From: Tuwongella immobilis
GTDB taxonomy: Bacteria; Planctomycetota; Planctomycetia; Gemmatales; Gemmataceae
DNA: 64,000 nucleotides
Direction: 5' to 3'
Assembly (NCBI RefSeq): GCF_901538355.1
Contig: NZ_LR593887.1
Coordinates: 372,001 to 436,000, forward strand
The position numbers and the translations under genes were made by a program. Below are positions 8,552 through 17,688 of this stretch, one piece after another. Each line of letters begins with the position of its first letter. Position 1 is the first letter of the stretch. Under the pieces are notes generated by a model that was not told where the DNA came from, did no database searches, and saw nothing but the letters and a program-made list of their open reading frames with translations.

Positions 8552-9901
8552 ATGTCCGATCTCGATCGTCGTGCCTTTGGGCGTTCCGCTGCGGTGGCTG
8601 CGGGCACGCTGTCGGCGCTGTCTGCCTCGGCACGCGCGGCCGGAAGCAATGAGCGGGTGCGGCTGGGGATCATCGGTGTCGGCAATCGCGGCGATCAATT
8701 GCTCAGCGCATTTCTGCCCCACAAGGATTGCGAAATCGTCTCCGTCTGCGATGTTTTCGAGCCGTATTTGGTGCCGGCACAAACCAAAGTCGGCGGCAAA
8801 GCGACGCTGGTGTCCGATTATCGCCGCATGCTCGATGCGAAAGATATTGATGCGATTATTATCGCGACGCCGGATCACTGGCATGCCTTACAATTCATCG
8901 AAGCCTGCCGCGCCGGTAAGCATGTCTATGTCGAAAAGCCGACGTCGTTGACCATCGGCGAAGGCAAGCGGATGGTCGAAGTCGCCAAAGAGACCAAGCG
9001 CATCACGCAGGTCGGGTTTATGCGGCGCTCGTCGGCATTTATTCAAGAAGCCGTCGAACTGATTCGCGGTGGGGCCATCGGCAAAGTGACCTCGGCGAAA
9101 TGCACGTTCCGCCGCAATGAAATGCCGATGGGCATTGGCAACCCCGCCGATGGGATGCCGCCGCCGGGACTGAACTGGGATTCCTGGCTGGGACCCGCGC
9201 CGAAGGTGCCGTTTAACGAAAACCGATGCTTGTACAAGTTTCGCTGGTTCGGGGCGTATTCCGGTGGGCAAGTGACCAATCAAGGTGCCCACTATATTGA
9301 TGTCATCCAGTGGGCGCTCGGCCAAGATGCGCCGAAGGGCTGTTTCGCCGCGGGTGGAAAATACGCGGTCGATGACAACCGGGATATTCCAGACACCATG
9401 GAAGCCGTTTGGCAGTATGACAGTGCCTTGGTGACGTATTCGCAATACAATGCCAATGGTGCCTCCACGAATTTGCGTGGGACCGACATGGAATTCCGGG
9501 GAACGACCGGGACGTTGTATCTGCAAGATGGCTTTGGCTGGGAGATTGTGCCGGAATCGAATCGGACCGAATCGGTGCCCGCGCTCAGTCCGATTGATCG
9601 AGCGGGGAACACCAAACAGGGGCGAGCGACGAAGCTGGTGGGCAAGCCGCGTGGCAACAAGGGGGCATCCAGCACGGAAGCCCACGCCCGCAATTTCTTG
9701 GATGCCATTCGCAAGGGCACGCCAACCACTTGCCCCATCGAAGTTGGGCATCGCTCCACCTCGGCGACGATTCTGGCCAAGATGGCACTCGCATGTGGGC
9801 GGTATTTGGCATGGGATGCGGCGGCGGAGCAAGTGGTCGGCGATGATGACGCCAACAAACTGCTGAACTACGAGTACCGCGCACCCTACCAACTGGGTTG
9901 A
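8552..9901 (+). CDS. Gfo/Idh/MocA family oxidoreductase, Tat-exported
   Basis: 449 residues from the ATG at 8552, preceded by GGGGAGA. The frame is open further upstream, but the added stretch is featureless. The N-terminus carries a twin-arginine signal (RRAFGRS, 6-12), then the NAD(P)-binding Rossmann motif GIIGVGNRG (39-47) and the family motif EKP (128-130) inside HVYVEKPTSL. Such proteins oxidise sugars or inositols. Tat-exported members, which fold with their cofactor before export, are common in planctomycetes (family knowledge). It is followed after 32 bp by the MBL hydrolase, and with the next three genes suggests sugar oxidation. The substrate is unknown. Confidence 0.93.
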   Translation: MSDLDRRAFGRSAAVAAGTLSALSASARAAGSNERVRLGIIGVGNRGDQLLSAFLPHKDCEIVSVCDVFEPYLVPAQTKVGGKATLVSDYRRMLDAKDIDAIIIATPDHWHALQFIEACRAGKHVYVEKPTSLTIGEGKRMVEVAKETKRITQVGFMRRSSAFIQEAVELIRGGAIGKVTSAKCTFRRNEMPMGIGNPADGMPPPGLNWDSWLGPAPKVPFNENRCLYKFRWFGAYSGGQVTNQGAHYIDVIQWALGQDAPKGCFAAGGKYAVDDNRDIPDTMEAVWQYDSALVTYSQYNANGASTNLRGTDMEFRGTTGTLYLQDGFGWEIVPESNRTESVPALSPIDRAGNTKQGRATKLVGKPRGNKGASSTEAHARNFLDAIRKGTPTTCPIEVGHRSTSATILAKMALACGRYLAWDAAAEQVVGDDDANKLLNYEYRAPYQLG

Positions 9902-9933
9902 TTCTGGGACGATGGCCACGTCAGGAGACGGTC

Positions 9934-10590
9934 ATGCAATCCTGGTTTGATGGTGTGCATTTGCTGGGGCGATACAATCCGCTCCGCACCGGCTGTTGGT
10001 TGTTGGAACATCAGGGCGAGGCGGCCATCCTCGAGATGCCGCCCACCCCCTGGTGGCGGCCTTCACCCGCAGTCGCAGCTCAGGCGGCTGTCGAACGCAT
10101 GGGGTTGCGGGTCAAATACCTGCTCTGTACCCATTCGCACATGGATCATTACAGTCGCCGGACGCTCTCCGAAATGCGGCGAGCGTTCCCGGCGGCGACC
10201 GTTTGTCTGCACGAAAGTTTTCAGGCGTCGCAACAAACGGCACCGGCGGATAGTCAGTGGATTACCGACGAATCCGAACTGAATCTCAGCGGCGAACCGC
10301 TGCTGCTGGTCCATGCCCCCAAGCATAGCACCAGCGACACGATGGTCATTTTCCGTGGCGCGATCTGTACCGGCGATTGGGAATTGAACACCATTCGATC
10401 GGTACACGATAGTTGGACTCCGGTTCCGCGAAGCATCAAATTGAAATCCATCGACCGGATGATTGATTTTGTGCAACGGCGGAATTATCACATTCATCGT
10501 GTCTATTCCGTTCATGCCAACGATCGCCGCGAACAGGTCGACTTCGTTGGTTTGATGCACGATACTCGCGTCGATCGGAAGTTCTGGTAA
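9934..10590 (+). CDS. MBL-fold metallo-hydrolase
   Basis: 218 residues. The start at 9934 follows AGGAGA with 5-nt spacing, a better site than the in-frame codon 36 bp upstream. The metallo-beta-lactamase signature HSHMDH (67-72) binds two metal ions, and downstream His/Asp ligands are probably in HAPKHSTSD and CTGDWE. No signal peptide is seen, so it is cytoplasmic. The stop overlaps the next ATG by one base (TAATG), implying translational coupling to the dehydrogenase. In this setting a sugar-lactonase role is plausible but inferred. Thioesterase or other ester hydrolysis is equally compatible with the fold. Confidence 0.88.
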   Translation: MQSWFDGVHLLGRYNPLRTGCWLLEHQGEAAILEMPPTPWWRPSPAVAAQAAVERMGLRVKYLLCTHSHMDHYSRRTLSEMRRAFPAATVCLHESFQASQQTAPADSQWITDESELNLSGEPLLLVHAPKHSTSDTMVIFRGAICTGDWELNTIRSVHDSWTPVPRSIKLKSIDRMIDFVQRRNYHIHRVYSVHANDRREQVDFVGLMHDTRVDRKFW

Positions 10591-11585
10591 TGCAACAAAT
10601 TACGTTGACCGAACCGGGGCGATTTGTTGCCGATTCGGTCGAAGCCCCCGGCGAACCGCCCATCGGGTTCGCTCGGGTGCGGATTCATCGCATTGGCGTG
10701 TGCGGCACCGATTTGCACGCCTTCGCCGGTCGGCAGCCGTTCTTTCGCTATCCGCGAATTCTCGGACACGAACTCGGTGTGGAAGTCCTTGCCGTTGGCG
10801 GGGATACATCGCACGTTGCCATTGGTGACCGCTGTGCGATCGAGCCGTATCTGAATTGCGGTGTCTGTCATGCCTGTGTGCGCAACAAGCCGAATTGCTG
10901 TGAGCGATTAGAAGTGCTGGGGGTGCATTCCGATGGCGGAATGCGCGGCCAGATTCTGGTGCCGATTGCGAAACTGCACCCCTCGGAAAATCTCACCTGG
11001 GATCAACTCGCACTGGTGGAAACGCTGGGCATTGGTCAGCATGCAGTGGAGCGAGCGCAACTCCATGCCGGGGAATCGGTTGTGATCGTTGGCGCGGGGC
11101 CAATCGGGCTGGCGACATTGCAGTTCGCCAAGGCCGCCGGCGCACAAGTCACGGTGCTGGAACCCAATCCGATGCGACGTGCGTTTGTGCAATCGACCTT
11201 TGGTGTCGATGCCCGCGAGCCATCGGACGATCATTGCTATGATGTCGTGTTTGATGCGACCGGCAACATCGCCGCCATGGAAGCCAGCGTCGCACGGGTG
11301 GCGTTTGGCGGCAAGTTGGTGTTTGTCGGGCTGGTGCAGGGGCGCATCTCCTTTGACGATCCGCTGTTCCATCGCCGCGAGATGACGATTTTGGCGAGTC
11401 GCAACTCGGCCAATGCGTTTCCGACGATCATGCGGATGATCGAGTCTGGCACGTTGGATACCACGCCTTGGATTACGCACCGACTTCTGCTAAGTGAGGT
11501 GCCGAGCCGCTTTCCCGAGCTGCCGCGGATTCCTGAGTTGGTCAAAGCGATGATCGAGGTGACGGATGTCGATGCCGATGCGTGA
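10590..11585 (+). CDS. zinc-dependent alcohol dehydrogenase, LgoD/YjjN-like
   Basis: 331 residues, a medium-chain dehydrogenase. The catalytic zinc site has Cys38 (GVCGTD) and His60-Glu61 (GHE). The structural zinc site is Cys90, Cys93, Cys96 and Cys104. The NAD(P) motif VGAGPIGLATL follows. The stretch GVCGTDLHAFAGRQPFFRYP closely resembles E. coli L-galactonate oxidoreductase LgoD (YjjN) as I know it. The gene starts inside the stop of the MBL hydrolase and its 3' end overlaps the next gene by 20 bp. It probably oxidises a sugar acid or sugar alcohol. The exact substrate is inferred by resemblance. Confidence 0.9.
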   Translation: MQQITLTEPGRFVADSVEAPGEPPIGFARVRIHRIGVCGTDLHAFAGRQPFFRYPRILGHELGVEVLAVGGDTSHVAIGDRCAIEPYLNCGVCHACVRNKPNCCERLEVLGVHSDGGMRGQILVPIAKLHPSENLTWDQLALVETLGIGQHAVERAQLHAGESVVIVGAGPIGLATLQFAKAAGAQVTVLEPNPMRRAFVQSTFGVDAREPSDDHCYDVVFDATGNIAAMEASVARVAFGGKLVFVGLVQGRISFDDPLFHRREMTILASRNSANAFPTIMRMIESGTLDTTPWITHRLLLSEVPSRFPELPRIPELVKAMIEVTDVDADA

Positions 11586-12537
11586 GTTGGGGCGAACTGG
11601 GCTGCGAGTGTCGATTCTCAGCCAGGGCGGGGCGGCATTCGGCGAGCAATACGGCAGCGTCACCTTGGAGCAGGCCCGCGCCACTGTGCAACGCGGCATC
11701 GATGCGGGCATCAACCTGATCGATACGTCGCCGTATTATGGGATGACTCGTTCCGAATCCGTTCTGGGCGAGATTCTCGCGGGTGGTCTGCGCGATCGCG
11801 TGCTGATCTGCACCAAGGCGGGCCGCTACGGGGTCGATCAATTCGATTTTTCCGCCAAGCGGATCACCACCAGCCTGGATGAATCGCTGCAACGGCTCCG
11901 CACCGATCATGTCGATATTCTGATCGCCCACGACATTGAATTCGCGGACAATTTCGAGCAAGTCTTTACCGAAACAGCCGATGCGCTGCATCGACTCAAG
12001 CAAACTGGCAAATGTCGGTTCATTGGCATGTCGGGCTACCCGCTGGGGATTTTGCGACAAGCGGTTGAGCGTTGTAGCCTTGATGTCGTGATCTCCTACG
12101 CGCATTGCACGCTGCAAAGCACCCGCCTCATTCATGATCTGCTTCCGGTGGCGGATGCTCACGGTGTGGGCATTCTCAACGGGAGTCCGCTGTCGTTGGG
12201 CTTGCTGACGCAGCAGGGGCCGCCGCCATGGCATCCGGCACCCGCTGCATTGAAAGCGGCTGCTCAGAAAGCGAGCGAATTCTGCCGCGGAAATGGTATC
12301 GACTTGTCCTATCTCGGAATGCAATTCTGCCTGGCGGAACATCGGGTGGCATCGACCATTACCGGGACGGCCCAAGTGCCCGAACTGGAAGTCAATCTGC
12401 GGGCAGTCGGGCAGGTGCCGGACCTGAAATTGGTCGAAGGGGTGAAGTCGATTTTCCGCGAGGCGGGGTTCTTGGACTACGCCTGGGAGAGCGGCCGATG
12501 GCGCGACTCCGAAACTGGGGCACCCAGCGTCGTCTAG
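11566..12537 (+). CDS. aldo/keto reductase, L-galactose/L-fucose dehydrogenase-like
   Basis: 323 residues. Three in-frame ATGs (11566, 11572, 11578) are possible. The first is chosen for the GAGGTG just upstream. The TIM-barrel AKR fold shows the expected tetrad: Asp in NLIDTSP, Tyr in YYGMTRSE, Lys in ICTKAGR and His in LIAHDIEF. The opening RELGRTGLRVSILSQGGA and the region after it resemble NAD-dependent L-galactose or L-fucose dehydrogenases. These oxidise the sugar to its lactone. Next to an MBL hydrolase (possible lactonase) and an LgoD-like enzyme it fits an oxidative 6-deoxy- or L-hexose pathway. That pathway is inference. Confidence 0.88.
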   Translation: MSMPMRELGRTGLRVSILSQGGAAFGEQYGSVTLEQARATVQRGIDAGINLIDTSPYYGMTRSESVLGEILAGGLRDRVLICTKAGRYGVDQFDFSAKRITTSLDESLQRLRTDHVDILIAHDIEFADNFEQVFTETADALHRLKQTGKCRFIGMSGYPLGILRQAVERCSLDVVISYAHCTLQSTRLIHDLLPVADAHGVGILNGSPLSLGLLTQQGPPPWHPAPAALKAAAQKASEFCRGNGIDLSYLGMQFCLAEHRVASTITGTAQVPELEVNLRAVGQVPDLKLVEGVKSIFREAGFLDYAWESGRWRDSETGAPSVV

Positions 12538-12601
12538 CCAATCGGCGATGGCTCACTAGCATGGCAGCACGGAAATCCCGATCTCTACCCAGGAAGTGGT
12601 C

Positions 12602-14167
12602 ATGACTGCATCACTGTGGAATCGCTATTGTACCTATCTTGTCAGCGATGCCGACTTGGGCCTGACGCTCGACATTAGCCGGATGCGTTTCCCCGATGGT
12701 TTCTTCGAGACGATGGAACCCGCGATGCAGCAGGCATTTGCGGCGATGGCCCAACTCGAGCAGGGGGCGATTGCAAATCCGGACGAGAATCGGATGGTGG
12801 GCCACTATTGGCTGCGCACCCCCGAATTGGCCCCGACAGCGGAAATCGCTCAATCGCTGAAATCGGGCGTTGATGCGATTGTTGCGTTTGCACACAAAGT
12901 CATTGCGGAAAAGAAGTTCCGACACATTCTGCACATCGGCATCGGCGGTTCCGCACTCGGCCCGCAATTCGTCGCCCAGGCGTTGGGCGAAGCCAATCAG
13001 CCGTTGAGCATTTCCTTTTTGGACAATACCGACCCCGATGGTTTTGACCGGGTGTTGGCCGAACTCAACGGCAAACTGCACGAGACACTGGTGACGGTGG
13101 TGTCGAAGTCTGGCAGCACGCCGGAGCCGAGCAACGCCATGCTGGAAGCCAAAGCGGCATTCCAAATGGCGGGGATTCCGTTTGCCGCCCACGCCGTCGC
13201 GATCACCATGCCCGGTAGCAAGTTAGATCAATTGGCCATCGCCGAGAAGTGGCTCGCCCGCTTCCCCATGCAAGATTGGGTGGGCGGCCGCACGTCGGTC
13301 ATGTCGGCGGTGGGGTTGGTGCCGGCTGCGCTCGTGGGGATTGATGTGCGAGCGTTCCTGGAAGGGGCCGCCGCCATGGATCGGCTCACCCGACAGACCA
13401 CCACCCGACAGAATCCAGCCGCCGTGCTTGCGCTGATGTGGTACTTTGCCGGTGATGGCAAAGGCAGCAAAGACATGGTGATTCTGCCGTACAAAGATCG
13501 ACTCGCGCTGTTTAGTAAGTACTTACAGCAATTGGTGATGGAGTCGCTCGGCAAAGAGCTGGATCGCACCGGAGCCGTGGTCAACCAGGGGATTGCCGTC
13601 TATGGCAACAAAGGTTCCACGGATCAGCATGCGTATATTCAGCAACTTCGGGACGGCGTGGCGAATTTCTTTGCGACGTTCATTCAAGTCCGCAAGGATC
13701 GTGCGGGGTTGTCGATTGCCGTGGAACCGGGAATCACCAGTGGGGATTATCTGCTGGGCTTCCTGCTGGGAACACGCCAAGCGTTGTACGAAAATGGTCG
13801 CGATTCGATCACGATTGCGATTGATGAACTGACGCCACGCACGTTGGGGGCGTTGATTGCACTGTATGAACGAGCGGTGGGGTTGTATGCGGAGTTGGTG
13901 AATATCAACGCGTATCATCAGCCGGGGGTTGAGGCAGGCAAGAAGGCGGCCTCGGCGATTTTGGGATTGAAGGCAAAGGTTCTCTCGGCCCTGCGACAGA
14001 CAACGGGTGGGCTGACTGCCGAAGCGGTGGCCAACCAGTTGGGCTTATCGCAGGAGGTCGAGACGATCTACCAAATACTCGATCACTTTGCCGTCAATCA
14101 CGCTTCCGGCGTAGTCCGCATCCAAGGCGGTGATCCGTTATCAACACTCTTTGCAGTTCGTGGTTGA
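12602..14167 (+). CDS. pgi: glucose-6-phosphate isomerase
   Basis: 521 residues, with the start at 12602 after AGGAAG. Diagnostic phosphosugar-isomerase segments are [16 protein letters not shown] and [13 protein letters not shown] (phosphate-binding Ser/Thr), and later [14 protein letters not shown] with the catalytic glutamate region. It interconverts glucose-6-phosphate and fructose-6-phosphate in the cytoplasm. The terminal part ([17 protein letters not shown]) looks like a short helix-turn-helix-like extension on the C-terminus, found in some bacterial forms. It lies 64 bp after the aldo/keto reductase and may be read from the same transcript. Confidence 0.95.
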   Translation: MTASLWNRYCTYLVSDADLGLTLDISRMRFPDGFFETMEPAMQQAFAAMAQLEQGAIANPDENRMVGHYWLRTPELAPTAEIAQSLKSGVDAIVAFAHKVIAEKKFRHILHIGIGGSALGPQFVAQALGEANQPLSISFLDNTDPDGFDRVLAELNGKLHETLVTVVSKSGSTPEPSNAMLEAKAAFQMAGIPFAAHAVAITMPGSKLDQLAIAEKWLARFPMQDWVGGRTSVMSAVGLVPAALVGIDVRAFLEGAAAMDRLTRQTTTRQNPAAVLALMWYFAGDGKGSKDMVILPYKDRLALFSKYLQQLVMESLGKELDRTGAVVNQGIAVYGNKGSTDQHAYIQQLRDGVANFFATFIQVRKDRAGLSIAVEPGITSGDYLLGFLLGTRQALYENGRDSITIAIDELTPRTLGALIALYERAVGLYAELVNINAYHQPGVEAGKKAASAILGLKAKVLSALRQTTGGLTAEAVANQLGLSQEVETIYQILDHFAVNHASGVVRIQGGDPLSTLFAVRG

Positions 14168-14530
14168 TGAGACCAACCGAAAAGTCCCACTCGTCGGCTG
14201 GGCGCTTCCCAAATGAACCACTCCTGCGGGGAGCGTCGGGTCAGTCGGGCGAATCCGTCGCGGATGGCAACTGCCATTCGCACGCACGGGCCGAACTGGA
14301 TAGTTCGATTTTCGATGATCGATTCCGTCGATCGCAGAAAAACGGTTGCGAGCGTCCGTGTCGCAGAAGACCGCCACATCCGGTGGAGGAAGGTTGGGAA
14401 CCAATTGTTCGCAAACTTCCTTAACATGGTAAGCGAGCCTGTTGAGCGGTGTCCAGCAAGAAATTGAATTTCGTTGAATATTCACAATGAGCGGTTCAAG
14501 GTCGGGCTGATCCCGGCTGTGAGGATGGGT
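14168..14530 (+). other. 363-bp intergenic region
   Basis: No gene or RNA is supported here. A short GC stem (CTCC/GGAG near 14220) is too weak to call as a terminator. The aminotransferase promoter should lie in the second half, where the sequence turns AT-richer near 14450-14490, but no clear -35/-10 pair is visible. Confidence 0.55.
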
Positions 14531-15709
14531 ATGCTCGCCAAACGGGTGCAAGTCTTTTCAGAGTCGGTCATTCGGGAGATGACGCGGCTGGCCCAGGCGC
14601 ATCAGGCGATTAACCTGGGGCAGGGGATGCCGGATTTTCCCGCGCCGCAAATCATCAAAGATGCCGCGATTCAAGCGATTCAGGAAGATTTTAATCAATA
14701 TGCGATCACTTGGGGGGCACCCGGATTGCGGCGGGCAATCGCGGAGAAGATGCGTCGCTTCAACGGCATCGAATGCGACCCCGAGACGATGATTACCGTC
14801 TGCTGCGGGGCCACCGAGTGCATGATGGCCACCATGCTGGCGACGATTGATCCCGGCGACGAAGTGATTATCTTTCAGCCGTTTTATGAAAATTACGGTC
14901 CCGATGCGTTGCTCACCGGCGCGACTCCGCGATTTGTGCAACTCCGTCCGCCCGGTTGGGGATTCGATCCGGATGAACTGCGGGCCGCGTTCAATTCCAA
15001 AACTCGGGCGATCATTCTGAATACCCCGAACAATCCGACGGGGCATATCTTCACGCACGCGGAATTGTCGCTGATTGCGGAATTGTGCCAAGAGTATGAT
15101 GCGCTTGCGTTTGCGGATGAAATCTACGAATACATTCGCTACAGCGACAAGCCACATCTGAGCATTGCGACCTTGCCGGGAATGGCCGATCGAACGGTGA
15201 CCATCAGCGGGCTTTCCAAGACATTCAGCATCACCGGCTGGCGGCTGGGCTACTGCGTGGCGTCGCCCGAACTCACGACCGGGATTCGCAAGGCCCATGA
15301 TTTTTTGACCGTCGGAGCGCCGCATCCGCTGCAAGTGGCCGGTGCGGTGGCGATGGGGTTGCCGGATTCGTACTACACGAGTTTGTGCGAAGGGTATCGC
15401 AAACGGCGCGAGCTGTTTCTGCCGTATCTGCATCAAGCGGGGTTCACCGTGTATGAGCCGGAAGGCGCGTACTATGTCATGGTGGATATCCGCCCGTTGG
15501 GATTTGCGAACGACACCGCATTCGTGCAACAGATGATCCGCGAAATCGGCGTCAGCGCGGTGCCCGGCTCGAGTTTCTTTTCACCCAAAGAATCGGGCAG
15601 CCACCTGGTGCGGTTCATGTTTGCCAAGCGAGATGAAACGCTGCACGCCGCCGGCGAACGACTGCAACGGCTGCGAGCGTTGCGCCCGACAACCGTTTCC
15701 GGTCAGTAA
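14531..15709 (+). CDS. class I/II PLP-dependent aminotransferase
   Basis: 392 residues from 14531. GAGG lies 6 nt before this ATG, but directly abuts the ATG at 14525 and would be too close for it. Fold type I signature regions are INLGQGMPDFPAP near the start, NTPNNPTGH (substrate carboxylate and PLP contact) and SGLSKTFSITGWRLGY with the Schiff-base Lys. The sequence is closest to the group of methionine, kynurenine and glutamine aminotransferases / cysteine-conjugate beta-lyases (YbdL/KAT type). It is cytoplasmic. It is the last gene before the complex I operon and is separated from it by a promoter region. Confidence 0.92.
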   Translation: MLAKRVQVFSESVIREMTRLAQAHQAINLGQGMPDFPAPQIIKDAAIQAIQEDFNQYAITWGAPGLRRAIAEKMRRFNGIECDPETMITVCCGATECMMATMLATIDPGDEVIIFQPFYENYGPDALLTGATPRFVQLRPPGWGFDPDELRAAFNSKTRAIILNTPNNPTGHIFTHAELSLIAELCQEYDALAFADEIYEYIRYSDKPHLSIATLPGMADRTVTISGLSKTFSITGWRLGYCVASPELTTGIRKAHDFLTVGAPHPLQVAGAVAMGLPDSYYTSLCEGYRKRRELFLPYLHQAGFTVYEPEGAYYVMVDIRPLGFANDTAFVQQMIREIGVSAVPGSSFFSPKESGSHLVRFMFAKRDETLHAAGERLQRLRALRPTTVSGQ

Positions 15710-15810
15710 CTCCGGGCTGATCTGGACCGCAGAAATCGCGCGACAATCCACGATTGCAACCGGATTTGCAGCGTGGAACCATCGCCGGTGGGGAATGTGA
15801 AACTGTGCGC

Positions 15811-15838
15811 TTGACGCGACTCGTGCAGTGCCTAAGAT
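15811..15838 (+). promoter_or_regulatory. predicted sigma70-type promoter of the nuo operon
   Basis: TTGACG (15811-15816) and TAAGAT (15833-15838) are separated by 16 bp, a good match to the housekeeping consensus. Transcription would start near 15845, about 100 nt before nuoA. Confidence 0.6.
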
Positions 15839-15856
15839 ACGCTGCATGAGGAATCA

Positions 15857-15889
15857 GAACCCTCGACAATTGGTCGAGGTTCTCTTTTT
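15857..15889 (+). terminator. terminator-like leader hairpin upstream of nuoA
   Basis: GAACCCTCGAC (15857-15867) pairs with GTCGAGGTTC (15873-15882) with one bulged C, and is followed by TCTTTTT. This is the form of an intrinsic terminator. It lies about 10-15 nt after the predicted transcription start of the nuo operon and about 55 nt before nuoA. It could attenuate nuo, protect the 5' end, or terminate the upstream aminotransferase transcript. Confidence 0.65.
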
Positions 15890-15945
15890 AGCCGGGTTTG
15901 TGACTGAATTCACAAAGTCGTGCGTGCGACCCGAAAGGCATGCCC

Positions 15946-16392
15946 ATGGCACTACCCGAAGCGGTTCAGACTGCCGCTGGCCTGGAACCGGCATTTGATC
16001 TGACCAACTACTTCCCGATCTTCATCTACATGGTGGTCGTGGTGGGATTCGCGATTACGGCATTGCTGGTCACGCATTTGCCGATTTTGAAGCCGAATCG
16101 CCCGACAAAGACCAAGTTGATGCCCTATGAATCGGGTATGGATCCGATTGGCTCGGCTCAGATGCAGTTCGACGTGAAGTTTTATCTGATCGCGATTCTG
16201 TTTCTGGTCTTCGACGTGGAACTGTTGTTCTTGTATCCCTGGGCGACGATTGCCTACACGCCGGCGAATGCGGGTCCGGATTGGCGAGCCGCCTTCGGTG
16301 GTGTGGTGCTGATCGAAATTCTGTTTTTCCTCATGACCCTGGCCGTAGCGTACATTTATGCGTGGCGAAAGGGAGTGTTCCAATGGCGTTAA
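15946..16392 (+). CDS. nuoA: NADH-quinone oxidoreductase subunit A
   Basis: 148 residues, with the start at 15946 because AAAGG lies 7 nt upstream. The ATG at 15940 is too close to it. There are three transmembrane helices (about 20-45, 75-100, 115-140) and the family motif [11 protein letters not shown], followed by [26 protein letters not shown]. This inner-membrane subunit contacts the quinone-site region of complex I. Its last 10 bp overlap nuoB, so translation is probably coupled. It is the first gene of the operon. Confidence 0.96.
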   Translation: MALPEAVQTAAGLEPAFDLTNYFPIFIYMVVVVGFAITALLVTHLPILKPNRPTKTKLMPYESGMDPIGSAQMQFDVKFYLIAILFLVFDVELLFLYPWATIAYTPANAGPDWRAAFGGVVLIEILFFLMTLAVAYIYAWRKGVFQWR

Positions 16393-16985
16393 ACGTCCCG
16401 GATTTTATGATCGCCCCCCTGGATTGGGCGGCGAATTACGTCCGCAAACATAGCCTGTGGCCCATGCCGTTCGCCACCGCTTGCTGCGGGATCGAACTGA
16501 TGGCAACCGCCTCGGCCCGTTACGATATCGCCCGCTTCGGCTCCGAAGCCATGCGATTCAGCCCCCGCCAATGCGATCTGATGATCGTCGCCGGGCGAGT
16601 CGTGATGAAGATGATTCCCGTGCTGCAACGCATTTGGCTGCAAATGCCCGAACCGAAGTGGTGCATCTCCATGGGAGCGTGTGCCTCGTCCGGCGGTGTG
16701 TTTGACACGTATGCGGTGGTGCAAGGGATCGACCGATTCATCCCCGTGGATGTGTATGTGCCCGGTTGCCCGCCGCGACCCGAGCAGCTCATTCGTGCCA
16801 TCTTGGATCTGCAAGAAAAGATCACCCAAACCGGCACGATCAACGCCCGCGAATTCGAGCAACGCACCAGCTACGAAGGGCCAGCAAACTTGGCTCGCGA
16901 ATTGTCCGCCACCGAAAAGATGGTGGTGCCCGGCGATTATCGCAGCGCCACCCGCTTGCGGGAATTGCCCGTTGTGAAGCAGTAA
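16383..16985 (+). CDS. nuoB: NADH-quinone oxidoreductase subunit B
   Basis: 200 residues starting inside the end of nuoA, with GGGAG upstream. The ligands of Fe-S cluster N2 are visible: the tandem Cys34-Cys35 in ATACCGIE, Cys100 in [10 protein letters not shown] and Cys129 in [11 protein letters not shown]2 passes electrons to quinone. The protein is peripheral, in the cytoplasmic arm. The tail of about 45 residues after the conserved core is longer than in the shortest homologues and ends ELPVVKQ. Confidence 0.96.
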   Translation: MALNVPDFMIAPLDWAANYVRKHSLWPMPFATACCGIELMATASARYDIARFGSEAMRFSPRQCDLMIVAGRVVMKMIPVLQRIWLQMPEPKWCISMGACASSGGVFDTYAVVQGIDRFIPVDVYVPGCPPRPEQLIRAILDLQEKITQTGTINAREFEQRTSYEGPANLARELSATEKMVVPGDYRSATRLRELPVVKQ

Positions 16986-17022
16986 TTCAAGAGTCGGTTC
17001 GGGATTCGGGAGAACGCGGATC

Positions 17023-17535
17023 ATGCCCAGTTATCTGGACAAACTCAAGGAACGCTTCGGGGCCGAGGCCATCACCCTATCGGCATTTACCCACAAGGGT
17101 GCCGTCATCAATCAGCGGGTGATTGTGCCAGTCGAGCAATTCCTGGATGTGATGAAGCTGCTGAAGCTGGAATGCGGCTTCGACATGCTGGCCGATGTGA
17201 CCTGCGTCGATTATCTGCAGTATCCCGATGCCCGCGACCGCTACGGGGTCATCTATCCGCTGACCAACACCAGCACCGGCGAACGGGTGGTGGTCAAGAC
17301 CTTCGTCAACGACCCTGATCCAGCGGTGCCTTCAGTCTACGACCTCTGGAAAGGGGCCGATTGGCTGGAACGCGAAGTCTACGACATGTACGGCATTCGC
17401 TTCGATGGGCACCCGGACCTGCGGCGGATTTTGATGCCGGACGAGTTCGCCTCGTACCCGCTGCGGAAAGATTACCCGCTACGTGGGAAGGCCGAACGGC
17501 ATAACTTCCCGATTTTGACGCGGGCCGACGGCTGA
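17023..17535 (+). CDS. nuoC: NADH-quinone oxidoreductase subunit C (30 kDa)
   Basis: 170 residues. The 30-kDa subunit signature is WLEREVYDMYGIRFDGHPDLRRIL, followed by YPLRKDYPLRG. It is a separate gene, not fused to nuoD as in E. coli. It lies in the peripheral arm between NuoB and NuoD. It begins 37 bp after nuoB and is followed by 153 bp before nuoD, one of the longest gaps inside the operon. Confidence 0.95.
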   Translation: MPSYLDKLKERFGAEAITLSAFTHKGAVINQRVIVPVEQFLDVMKLLKLECGFDMLADVTCVDYLQYPDARDRYGVIYPLTNTSTGERVVVKTFVNDPDPAVPSVYDLWKGADWLEREVYDMYGIRFDGHPDLRRILMPDEFASYPLRKDYPLRGKAERHNFPILTRADG

Positions 17536-17688
17536 TCCGGCTGACTGCCCGACTGGCTGTCCGAAGAATCGCCACTCGCGCATGCCCCTGCGCCGCTTTG
17601 CAACAACCCCGGCCTGCCGTGTGCGCGGTTTGCCGATGACAATCTCCGATCGATTCGTTGCTCTTGTGTTTGAGAAGGAACCGCGATC

